The notes below the pieces were generated by a model that ran no database searches, was not told the DNA's origin, and was given only the letters and a program-made list of their open reading frames with translations. Shown piece after piece: positions 48,165 through 58,297 of a stretch of DNA of 64,000 nucleotides. The DNA comes from Aurifilum marmelostoma. Taxonomy: Eukaryota; Ascomycota; Sordariomycetes; Diaporthales; Cryphonectriaceae. The first letter of the stretch is position 1, and each line of letters starts with the position of its first letter. The translations under genes were made by a program, and so were the position numbers. The DNA is taken from NCBI GenBank assembly GCA_027559495.1, contig JAMXSV010000010.1, positions 620,001 through 684,000 on the forward strand, in the 5' to 3' direction.

Positions 48165-51100
48165 GGCTGCTTCCCCAGTGCTTGGATTTCCTCCCCTGCC
48201 CTCCCGAGACCTAGAAGCCTCGCAGACACGATGCTGGGCAAAAGGTCGACAACTGGGTCCAAAGACCGTATCCTTGGAGAGCTTGAAAGCTCGGCCAGGG
48301 GGCCGTATGTCCGCGGAGTGTCGTGACTATCGTTTGAGGCCTTGTCAGGGGCAGCGAAGCAGCTCCGCGAAGCGCACGCTCCGGGGGTTGAAGACAGAGT
48401 AGAAGTCTAAGTTAGACCCTCGATCCTGTTATGCATTGGAATGTGTCGTTCCCCAGAACATCGAGACTCCTCGGCTGTGCGCAGCTGGATGCAGGTTTAC
48501 CTGCGCGACGTGTGATGCTGGTGCTGATGCTGCGAATGCGGCGTCGCACAGGCTTAGGTCGAGAGTTAGGGCGATTGAGGTGCAGTCTTCGCGTTTCGGT
48601 GAAACAGGCAAGTCGAGATCCTGTGGAAGGTGTCAAGAAGATCTGCAGACAGGTAGTCCAGGGTCACCAATGGGAAGTGAGAGCGACGTCTAGAGCGAAG
48701 GCAGAGAGAGAGGAAGGAAGAAGAGGGTCCACCAGTGAATGACGGGGATGTCTCATATGACGCAACGCAGAGACACCACACACAAGGCTCTGGAGAGGGA
48801 AAAACAGACGAGGTGCACGGGTTGCTGCAGAGGACGTCAAGGGCATCAGCAGTTGTCCAGTGCACTGCTTGAGCCCGCTTTCTGTCGTCGGCCTTGAGAC
48901 GAGGCGAAGTTGGCACGACACGGCACACAGGAGTGTGTGGACGAGGTTGGATGGGTTTAGTTACGAGTGGTGGTGTCGGTGGTGGTAGGGTGAGCAGTAG
49001 TGCGAGGCAGGCAAATGCTCGAATTTGCCTGCTAATAAAAAACGCGGCACAAGCAGCGGGTGCACCTCGTAGCGCCTGGACCTGGGGAGGCAAAAAGAGT
49101 TGGAAGCTGCTGGTCCTCTCTCTGGGGTCCTGGGTCCGCCGGGTCCTGGCCGCCACAGTGCCTGCTGTCATAGTGAGTTGCAGTGGCGGCCCGAGTGGGT
49201 TTCGCAGGGTTGAGGCGAGAGGTCCAGAGCCAAGAGTGTGCAGATCGAGCAAGGAGCAGTACACCTAGAGGCGACAGCGGATGACCACAAGGGCCCATCC
49301 CTCTCTACCACGTAATTCTTGGGCTTTCCCTCACAGGCACATACCCTGGGGAACAGCGATACGGACCGTTAAGGATCTGCTAGCGACTTAGAAACTGCAG
49401 TGGTGTAGGCCCTATCACTGGGGCCACCAGGGCTAACAGTTTCCCACTGAATACTCTCAGAGCCCTGAGCAAGCCTCCTCCTCCTCCTTCTCCAGGCGCC
49501 GCCATCGTGAGATCCAGGATAATCGCTGGCTAGGAAAATCCCCCGTATCGGCCGACGATCTTTCCTAACTGGACAGTGGGGCCGTAAAAGCCAAATCAGG
49601 GTAATGGGAAAGTCGAAAATTTGCATGTTTTCCCCTTGAGCTCTCCCGTTGTTTGCTCTCACCCCTCCTTCGCAGCACACTCCTCCATTACTTGTTTTCT
49701 CCATCCAGAGCCATAAACACAACGATATCGTAGATCCTTGCCAAACCCCTCTATAGGCGTGAAACCTTTCTATTTTGTGTATCTTACCGTTTTGGCATTT
49801 CTTTTTTTTTTTGGCCGAGGAACCGTGACCCCACCGGATGCACTGGTCACGAACCGGGGGGCATGACTTTGGAACGTCATCGGTCCAACAGAGAAAAGAC
49901 GCTATGCAGGACTAGCCGCTTCATCCACAGACACTATGATCACAGTTCTAGCCACAGCCAGCCAATACTACCGTTCCAAGAAAAAGGGGGGCCACTTCCG
50001 GGCGTCGCAAATGCCTGAAATGAAATACGACAAAGACTTTTTTTTTTGTGCTCCCCCCCCCCGACCTCTGTGGCCTTTCTGCTGGTGTTGGTCTGTCTTC
50101 AAGGTTTGTCTCATCCTCTCGCCAGGGTTTTGGAATAACCACTCGGCGTTCAAGATTTGAGTCAATCATAACTCAGGCATGAGAAATCACCTGACTAACT
50201 GTCGACCCTGCGTGGGATCAGCGACTTAATACGGCAATAGATGAACGGGAGGCAAACTGCCGCAGACAACGTACCGTACTGATAACATGGTGTGTATCGC
50301 CATCACCACAAACTCACGCCCAACAAACTTTCCCCAAAGTTAGGCAAACTCTGGCATTCCTACTACCTGGTACACTGATGGTCCCGAATTCGCCGGTGCG
50401 CGGGGGGGGGGGGGGTTATAAGCAGTAGCAGTGGGATTTACAGTATATCTATTAGTGGTGTTATAGAGTGGTGTTCATCCTCGGCTCTGTCTGAGCATCA
50501 TCGTTCCGCGATTCAAGCGAATTCCCAGGATTTGGCGGCAACACAAGGAATCGTTGAGTCGCACGCCACCTCGCCATAGTAGTGCTGCACTTATAGTACG
50601 TACATAGCTACGGTAGTCAAGGTGGTTCGTCCCAGCCCCCCCCCCCTAAAACAAAAGAAGAAGAAAAAAAATAGCAGCCCCATAAACGTAGGGTTTCGAT
50701 ACGGTTCTATGTGACACTATTTGTGCTATCATTTGGGCCAGGTGCGATTGCATTAGCACAACGCATCGCTACCATACATACATAGTAATTAAGTTAAGCG
50801 CCTACTATCAAATTTCTCATTCCTTATGCACAGAGTGACTCCACGGAAATGATTTTCTGACCAAAAATGAAAAATAAAGATACCTCTGTAAAATAGACCA
50901 GACAATGAGCGGATGGACTTCGTGCCGAAAAGTTGGCGGAGCTTTCAGTCCGTGATAGACATGGCAATTTCCCCTTTCCTGACTCGGCTGAGCTTCCCAC
51001 GCGGCTTAAAAGACCTAGGAACAGAGAAATGGAGATTCAAAGTGCTTTGGTATGCTTACTACGTGGCTCCTCTGTAGCTGCACTATTTTTCAGGTCAGAG

Positions 51101-51596
51101 AGCTGCCAAAGTGCTTTGTTTCAGACCCTGCGTAAAGAGGCTACGACGCAGGGTTTTTAAAATCTCGCCTATGACTCGGGCCATTTCCAAGGAACGAGAC
51201 TCTGGCCGCACCAAGGCTAGAAGAACAACGTGGCGTTTCTGACATGCACCCGTGCATCAGTCCCTGAAGAAGGCCCTGTCGTCACCGTGCGCCTTCAATC
51301 GGTTGCAGCCGTGCAGCCGGGCACCCCTTGAAGGCTGTGACCGAGTGTACGACGGACCAGCCTCGTAAACTACCTGTAGAAGGGAACAATGCGCGTGTAT
51401 GTACCAGATGGGCAAGCCTTCAGACGCATTTGAAAGGAATGGGCTTTATTCTTCCTGAGAAGCGATGGCCACAGGGGCTACAGCACTGAAAATGGTGCTA
51501 GACTTGAAAAACCTCGTCGGTTTCGCCCGCATGTGCAGCCGTTCCCCTACATAAAAAAAATAACTGCACCTGTTCTAGAATCGTTTACGGGCAAGA
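48165..51596. other. Intergenic region upstream of the phytochrome gene
   Basis: Phytochrome promoter and leader, then AT-richer DNA to the 3' end of the RRD1 gene. Contains C10 at 50053-50062, G14 at 50402-50415 and C11 at 50636-50646, a further TCGGCCGAC copy at 49548-49556, and repeated ACCCTGCGT sequences (50205, 51125 and inverted at 51146). Open frames such as 48566-49264 (-) are Pro/Ser/Arg-rich without a family. No gene supported. Confidence 0.55.
51125..51154. repeat. Perfect 9-bp inverted repeat (hairpin)
   Basis: ACCCTGCGT at 51125-51133 and its complement ACGCAGGGT at 51146-51154 with a 12-base loop. A T run follows. It could form a hairpin in RNA or DNA, but no gene is attached to it. 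Confidence 0.5.
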
Positions 51597-53128
51597 TCAC
51601 TTAGCCCAAGGCGCCTTGGTCACACTGATCTGCGCCCCTGCAGTTCCTTTCGGGCCGGAAGGTCGCACCGAGCCCATCGGAACCAGATCGTCAGGCTGCT
51701 CAGCACCCGGCCGAGCAGGGCGCGTGGCCGGGCCAGGGCGCCGCTCCGTTGGTCTCGAATATGGTATACCAGGCCCTCCATGGCTGGGCATCTGTGTCGC
51801 CTGTGCCCAGGGTGCGCTTGTGCCTGCGGGCAGAGGAGAGGCTGATCCGGCTACCGCGGCCACAGGTTGGTTCGCCATGTGGACAGATTGCCGAGGTGCA
51901 GATGCCTCTGGATCTATGTCCCAGGAGAAGAGCGACCCAAAGGGGAAGTGCTGCACCACGGGAAACTTGGAGAGAACTTCGGCGTTGAACATCTTGATCA
52001 TGCCCTGCGGAGAACGTCAGAGGGTTGCATTGATTTGCTGAGGAAAGGAAGTCTCACCTTGTTGATCTTGCCCCAACCGTCCTTGATGCCAGAGATGTCG
52101 TATAGAACTGGGCTGTGCTCCCAAAAAGGGCCCTTTTTGACATCGTTGATGAAACCAATAGCAGAGAAGTACATATTGACCTCTCGAAGCCTCTCCACCG
52201 CATCAGACTTAGTCACGTCCGCGGGTTTAGGCGCCCTCGGCACGGACCCTTCAAGCGGCATCGCCTCTTCCTCCGTGATGGGCCGTGTGAGTTGTGCGGA
52301 GCCGAATATGTATGGCATAAAAGAGTGATCATCAAGACCCCAGACGCCGTGTGTCCCTGCGGGCTCGAGAGTGTATGTGAGGATGAGCTTCCTCACCACC
52401 TTGAGGTACCTGTCTAGATTGTCAGCCACAGTTGTCTTGGCCCAAACGAGTTCAACGTACGGTTCGAAAACGCCAAGCACGATACTGCGCTCAACATCGC
52501 CCCCTTGAGTTCCGTCTTTGAAAGCACCGAGCTTCCACAAGCACCCTAGAAATGCCAGGAAATTCAGCTCATGGCCAGTGCCATAGTCCAGCCTCTGCGG
52601 GCTGCCGAACCCGCCAAGAAAGTAGGCCTTCAACTCGCCAAGCACACCATGAGTATCGCCCTGTCCATCGAGCACACGGGTGGCCGCGAATTCCAGCACG
52701 TCCGCACCCACATACTCCTTCAACAGCTCGTCGACCCTGGCATCCAGCAGCTCGTACCATCTGCGAAAGCTGATGTTCCCGAACCGCCTCGGGCCCGGAT
52801 CTGGAGGTGCCTCGTCGATGATAGATGCTGTCTTCTCCAAGAGCGCTTGCAGATTGCGAACAGACTTTGGGTCTCTGCGGTCACTGCCGACTAGGGGGAA
52901 CGTCTTGGGAGGACCGGAATCCGATAAATCTTTCCGAGGGCAGACCGCGCGGTTCAGCTGCATCACGAAGATGCCAATGTCCCGGTATGCCTTGGAGATG
53001 AGGAAACGTGCGACGTCCGGCCCATCGTTGATGCATTTGCTAGGGTCGAGAAAGATGTGTGGGTGGGCAGCATCGAGTATCTCGAGTTGGGGAAAGGAGG
53101 TGGCCGACATGTGGGTTGACTGAGCCAT
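51597..53128 (-). CDS. RRD1: PP2A activator PTPA, Rrd1 type (peptidyl-prolyl isomerase)
   Basis: Phosphotyrosyl phosphatase activator that reactivates protein phosphatase 2A-type enzymes and has prolyl isomerase activity. Two exons, 53128-52058 and 52004-51597, with a 53-bp intron inside WGKINKGMIKMFNAEVL; 492 residues from the chosen start. PTPA signatures include LDYGTGHELNFLAFLGCLW, HGVWGLDDHSFMPYIFGSAQL, FINDVKKGPFWEHSPVLYDISG and VVQHFPFGSLFSW. The Pro/Ala/Gly-rich C-terminal tail of about 90 residues is the Rrd1-type extension. I chose the ATG at 53128 for its strong context (AGCCATGG) and MAQSTHM start. The frame stays open to an ATG at 53293 and would add 55 Arg-rich residues. It shares a divergent promoter with the Myb-like gene. 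Confidence 0.93.
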
Positions 53129-53777
53129 GGCTTTTGGCCCCGAGTGTGACTGGTAGGCGGTGGTGGACAAGGCTGCTTTGACAGTCAGATGTCCCCGCAG
53201 ATGAAGTATCTCAGGTGCTGCAGCTCGCCTTACAAATCCGCAACCAAGACGTAAAATGGATTGCAGAAGGCCTCCAACCTGAACGTCTGGCATAGACGAG
53301 CATGGACGGAGCTAGAGTCCACGCTATCTTGGAAGGTGCTGAGGTCAAGGGCAGCGCTTGCCAATGATGTTATGTCGCGTTGACAAGCTGTTGCTCTCAC
53401 TCCATAATTCGCTTCACATTCTAAGGCAGGAGTTACAGGGGTGCTGCTTCCTTCAGAGTGAATAAAAGAAGTCATACCTCGTTTCGGGGTTAGGGTTAAG
53501 TCCCAGCCATTTTGTTCCATCCCTGTCACGATGCCCCCCGGGACCCGCATTTCTGTCCCTTGGCCTGTTTATGTTTACTATGCATGCAAGTCACCTCTGC
53601 CCTCCATTAGTCACCATATAAACTTCCTAATGGAAAAGGCAAAACAGCCAACGAACTTAATTTCGATGCAATATATACAGGCATGAGCACGATAACATAC
53701 GCGACACTTCGTCTTCTTCATGGGAAGCCTGCGGCCGTCAGGACTTGTCCTCTCACAATCGCGCCATCTACAGCAAC
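53129..53777. promoter_or_regulatory. Divergent promoter with a telomere-like motif
   Basis: About 650 bp between the RRD1 start (-) and the next start (+). GGGGTTAGGGTTAA at 53486-53499 is two units of the TTAGGG telomere repeat, resembling a telo-box. An open frame on the minus strand extends RRD1 upstream to 53293. Confidence 0.55.
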
Positions 53778-55925
53778 ATGCCGCCCTCTAAGCGAACGCG
53801 CGCTGCTACACGTCAGGAGCAAGCCGATGTTGACAGTTCTAAGGTGACTGACTATCTCGGTTCGCCCAGCTCAAAGCGGCAGAAGCGTGGCAGAAAGGGG
53901 CTAGCAAGCTCAGCTGCGACAGCGGTCAGCTCACCGAGTGGAAGCGCGAGACCTCTCCAGGCGCAAGACGAGGACTCTCAGCCCGCCAATGTTACGACGC
54001 GTCGCACGACAAATCAAACAGCTAATGATGAGGAGGATGACGATGGCTCGATTCATGTCAACTTCAAACATGCTACCTTGGCCATTAACGAGGCACGCTC
54101 ACGGGAAAGACGGACTGTTAACGGGGTGCGATTCGGTGACCAACAAGTGGACAGCGCCGCTGCTTCCAGTCCTTCTGCGACACAGAATAGCCAGCAAGCC
54201 AAGACGAAACGGCATGGAAAGCAGAAACGTAAACCAAAGCCAGTCTTTCAGTCTTACAGTTATAGAGGAGGTCCTGGCAGTGAATTGGGCGCGACCGCCG
54301 GACTTTCGGAGCGCGACATTCGAGCCCGACGAAGGGCTGCACCGCAGAGCGAGACAGCAGAAACACAGCAAACTCATGCGCAACATCAACTCGGGGAACA
54401 GAGCCAGGGGAAGTCTGGTAACGTCGCGCCTAATCAGACCATGCAAGACGAGAACGAAGCGCCTAGCTCTGAAGAAGGAGGCGAAGAATATTTTGCAAGA
54501 TCCGCAGCTGAGCAGGAGGCTTTCATCAAGGCTCCTCAAACAAATGAAGGGGTGATCGAAGTTGAGGTCTCAATTCCTAGCTTCGGTGGCATGGTCAAGA
54601 CGCTGCAGCACATGGCCTGGACAGGAAAGATATGGCATCGCGGCTCCTTTTCCAGGTGCAAATCTGCCTCTGGACGAGCCTTGATGAAGCACGCCCAGGC
54701 TCTGCACGACATACTGGTCCATAGGGCAGTTACGCAGGATGACAGCCATGCAGAGGATCTCTACTCCGCGAACATCGAGTATCTCAGGAACAACACCGAG
54801 AAGATCATAAGGTGTTTTACAAGCATCGGGAGGATCATCGAAAAGATCTGCTCCCAGGAGCTGACACGTCGTGAGGGTCTGACCGATCGTGCCGTCGAGG
54901 CAAGATTCGAGCTCTTGCGCGACATCTCAAAGAGACTCATTCCTATGCTTGTGCTCGTTGTGGAGAAGGCATGTGATCTGGTCCCGTCGGCGCCATCGGG
55001 TTCACGGCTGCGTCTGCGATTCAACCCCTTCACCCTCCAATTTTTCCTGCGTGCGGTCCGATGGGCCAGTCTTCTCGAACAGGGCCTCAGTCGAGGTCTG
55101 GAGGTCTGGCCCATCGACAAGGAGTTCAGCAAGACCGACGAGGAGCTCCAGGTGGACGAGGCAAGCCTCAAGGCAAGCAAGAGAAGGGCGAGAAGAGTTT
55201 TCAAGCAGCAGCTCTTAGTACTTCAGTCCAATGCAGAGAAAGCCAAAGGGCAGATTCAGTCCCTCAACAGGCAGGCTGCGTTGCAGAGACAAAATGAGCT
55301 GATGCGTCAAAAGCTTCTGGCCGCACAAGCGGAACTTAAAGCCACAAGGGAGCGTCAAGAGGCGGAAGAAGACCGACGGAGGATGGCGAGATGGGAAGCT
55401 GTCTGCAAGCACACACAGGAATTGAAGAACAGGACAAACCCCTTGAAGGCAATGTGGGATCGCGCTCAGGAACTGCATGAGTATACAGCTTCACAAGCAG
55501 CTCCTGTCAGCTCTTCTACGCAAGGCAGGATCCAGACTTTCCAGCATGATGTCAGACCTCAACCCCAGGGAAATTGTGCCGTGGTTGGTCTCGTCAACGA
55601 TGGCGACCCACCCGCAAGTGGTCAAGATGAAGACGGCCTTTCCGTGGACAGCTTCGTTCGCGAGACAAGCGGACCGGCGCATGGTAAGACTCAGGGTGGC
55701 CCCATTGCCTCGGCACAGGGCAAGTGGAATGGCCAGGATTGGGACGGAGAAGATGAAGAGATACTTGCTCGGTCGATCTACCAGAACAAGTACGAACTGG
55801 TGTCGATGGCAGAGCGACTAGGACGTACTTCGTACGACGTGTGGAGGAAAGCCGCATGGTTCAAGCAACTGTTCCGAGACAATTACAGAGCCAAGGGCAA
55901 GCAGATACCCAAGTGGTGGTGGTAG
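53778..55925 (+). CDS. Nuclear protein with coiled coil and Myb/SANT-like C-terminus
   Basis: Intronless frame of 715 residues from the first ATG (53778). A TTG-initiated extension to 53745 is possible but not preferred. The N-terminus MPPSKRTRAATRQEQADVD is followed by VTDYLGSPSSKRQKRGRKG, a basic nuclear-localisation-like cluster. Residues to about 240 are disordered and Gln/Ser-rich. The middle (about 265-470) is helical and contains the most conserved-looking sequence (VSIPSFGGMVKTLQHMAWTG). A Lys/Arg/Gln/Glu-rich coiled coil spans about 475-560. The C-terminus has Trp-spaced helices (DEEILARSIYQ, ELVSMAERLGRTSYDVWRK) like a Myb/SANT domain and ends in WWW. I do not recognise a named family. 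A chromatin or DNA-bound role is inferred. Confidence 0.82.
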   Translation: MPPSKRTRAATRQEQADVDSSKVTDYLGSPSSKRQKRGRKGLASSAATAVSSPSGSARPLQAQDEDSQPANVTTRRTTNQTANDEEDDDGSIHVNFKHATLAINEARSRERRTVNGVRFGDQQVDSAAASSPSATQNSQQAKTKRHGKQKRKPKPVFQSYSYRGGPGSELGATAGLSERDIRARRRAAPQSETAETQQTHAQHQLGEQSQGKSGNVAPNQTMQDENEAPSSEEGGEEYFARSAAEQEAFIKAPQTNEGVIEVEVSIPSFGGMVKTLQHMAWTGKIWHRGSFSRCKSASGRALMKHAQALHDILVHRAVTQDDSHAEDLYSANIEYLRNNTEKIIRCFTSIGRIIEKICSQELTRREGLTDRAVEARFELLRDISKRLIPMLVLVVEKACDLVPSAPSGSRLRLRFNPFTLQFFLRAVRWASLLEQGLSRGLEVWPIDKEFSKTDEELQVDEASLKASKRRARRVFKQQLLVLQSNAEKAKGQIQSLNRQAALQRQNELMRQKLLAAQAELKATRERQEAEEDRRRMARWEAVCKHTQELKNRTNPLKAMWDRAQELHEYTASQAAPVSSSTQGRIQTFQHDVRPQPQGNCAVVGLVNDGDPPASGQDEDGLSVDSFVRETSGPAHGKTQGGPIASAQGKWNGQDWDGEDEEILARSIYQNKYELVSMAERLGRTSYDVWRKAAWFKQLFRDNYRAKGKQIPKWWW

Positions 55926-58081
55926 GTCCGGAAATAAGTTTTGGATTATCGCATGTATCGCTCTCGAAGTGATTCTGATTCTGGGGCGCAGCGTCGATTT
56001 CATGCCCCCTGGCAAAGACACAGATGATACCTGCTGGTGTCTTTCATTGTCTGTGGATCAAAAGGTGCAGTTTATTACTGATCCTTTTCAAACAATAATA
56101 CCCCTCATGAAAAAACAGCAGCACCTGAGATGACGCGGGCTCGAGACCCTTGGACAACGTAGCTCAATACCTAGCGCAAGACAAGAAAGAAAGAGAAAAA
56201 AAGGAGCAGAGAGAAAAAAGAAGAGAAGAAGAGAGGGGCGGAGAGAGGGGGGGAGGCAACCTCTAGTACATTATCGCTAATCTGGGCAACTTCTGACTGC
56301 CAACATACTCTTGGCATGATGTTGTTGGTGACCTGAGATCTGCTTGCGCTGCGCTGCGAGGTTCCCGCGCTCTCTCCCTCATCTAGCAGCCAATGGCCAA
56401 GAGCAGCGGTGCTGATCTCGCGGGACGTTTTATAACTGCTTTCACCTGGGTACAGCCCACGCATCAATGCGGCTTTCAGCGATCGTTCGCCCGCCTCAGC
56501 ATCCAGCTATTATATTGGCTAAATGGGTAGTATGGTCTCTACGGGCCAGGTGCGAGTCCCAAGATGCGATGGGTATTGGACGACGTGGGCGGACGCCAAC
56601 CAGGAGCTGCCACATCAATGCTGGCTCCTGACGCCTTACCTCTAGCTTGTCAAATCGTTGCCCCAGCCCTGGGATGATCTTCGACTCACCACTTGGCCTA
56701 GCCTGACTCTAACTCATATGGGGCTTACGCGGGTGGTTGGGGGGGGGGGGGGGTTGATGCATAAAATGATAGATCAGAGTGAATTTTTGGGTTCCACTGG
56801 CCACGCTGCCAACGAACATGCCTCTCTGGACTCATCAAGGGCTCATCTCTTTAGAAGATATCCCAATCTGATGATCTCAATGAAAACAACCTTATCTTTG
56901 GCCTGTGATTGACGGACCGGCCAGCGTGGACCACTCAACGGGTCGTCACGGTCACTAACCCCGCCCAGATGCAGAGTTGCATCTCAATCACACAAGAGAA
57001 CCAGCATAAGAGAATCCGCTCCTCCGAAGTGAGGATCATACGGTGGCCAGAGCCATCCTGTGCCTTCGGTCACATCTGCCGAGCATGTTCCCTGCCGGTG
57101 TATGCTTAAGAGGCCCCTATTATGATGATTGCTAGCAAGACTACTGGCCGATCAGAGAGAGGTCGACCCAAGTCTGCAAGGTTTGGTTTCGAGATCTGAC
57201 ACCGGATAGATTGTCGACAGTGGCCAGCGGTGGAGCCAACCCGTGTGTACCAGGGCAAGGTTGGGATAGACAGACATTCTATCTGGACTACTCATTTTTT
57301 GGGCTGACCCTGAGATATCTTATGGCCATATCTGTAGATGTTAAGAGGATAGTGGAAATCAGCAGTTCTGGCTCATGTGTACTATTTTGTATGTATCCAG
57401 AAAAGGGGCAATGTTGTGAGAAATATTATTAGCTCCCTTCATTTGGGCTCATTGCGAAAGTACACAGTACCTGCCAAAGAGACCCTGAGCACGCCGTTTA
57501 CTGGTGGCGCCCCTGTCGTTTCTTAGCGCCCAACGCCCTGGGTAGCCCCCCAATGAGCAGCAGCTAGGTTGGCGTGGTAAGCCTGCACGCGCCCCGTGCA
57601 CGCGTGGCATTGGGCCGCTGGCCCCCCCCCCCATCCCAGCTGCTCGCCGCGCGAGATACCCGTGCTTGTGTAAAGCGTAAGAAATATCGCAGCAGGCTCT
57701 CGCTTTCCCCGTCCAGGGTCCATTCACTATAGTCCAGACTTGCAAGCAGGGTGCCCAATTTAATTTCCAGCCCACTCGGCACCACCCACCTCACTCTTCC
57801 AACTGCTCCTTGCTTTTGCTCCCCTCCATCCTCTTTCGCATCGCACACATCGTCCCCCAAGCCCGGAGAGGAAGTCCACTGAGGCACGCTCAGGTCTTGA
57901 TTGCACTTGTCTGCTGTTTCGTCGCGCATTTTCGTGCATTCATTTCTTCTTAATCTGCTAGCAAACTGCGTTTCTGTCTGCATTTCACACACATCCCTGC
58001 CGACTGTTTGATCGCACACTGACGCGCTGCCCCTTTACGGATCGCATCCCGAGGACACCGAGCTTCTGCCAACCACACAAG
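55926..58081. other. Intergenic region and leader of the coiled-coil gene
   Basis: 3' flank of the Myb-like gene, then promoter. Holds a purine-rich run near 56177-56250, a G15 run at 56739-56753 and C11 at 57622-57632. The last 300 bases are pyrimidine-rich, as in fungal leaders. No coding sequence supported. Confidence 0.55.
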
Positions 58082-58242
58082 GTAAGTAGGAAGATGTCCC
58101 AAGCAGACATGTTGCACTGTCTTCATGAGGCGCAGCTATCTGGAAGCTTTCGTGGTGCCATGGAGCTTATCAGAGACCTGAGAGCTGCAGCACAACAGCC
58201 TAGCCTTGTGTCATGCCGCTAACAGGTTATACCAACCAACAG
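58082..58242 (+). other. Probable 5' untranslated intron of the coiled-coil gene
   Basis: GTAAGT at 58082 and an AACAG acceptor ending at 58242 enclose 161 bp, with a CTAAC sequence near 58219. The start codon follows 56 bp later. Leader introns are common in highly expressed fungal genes. Predicted from splice signals only. Confidence 0.55.
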
Positions 58243-58297
58243 AAAGCTCCTCCTACCCCAACTCTTGTCGACCTCGGTCTAAGTCTACCTAGCTAAG

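Noticed and set aside
48566..49264. 232-codon minus-strand frame upstream of the phytochrome start
   Set aside because: Low-complexity Pro/Ser/Arg sequence in the probable leader. The phytochrome start at 48164 has a strong context and needs no upstream exon.
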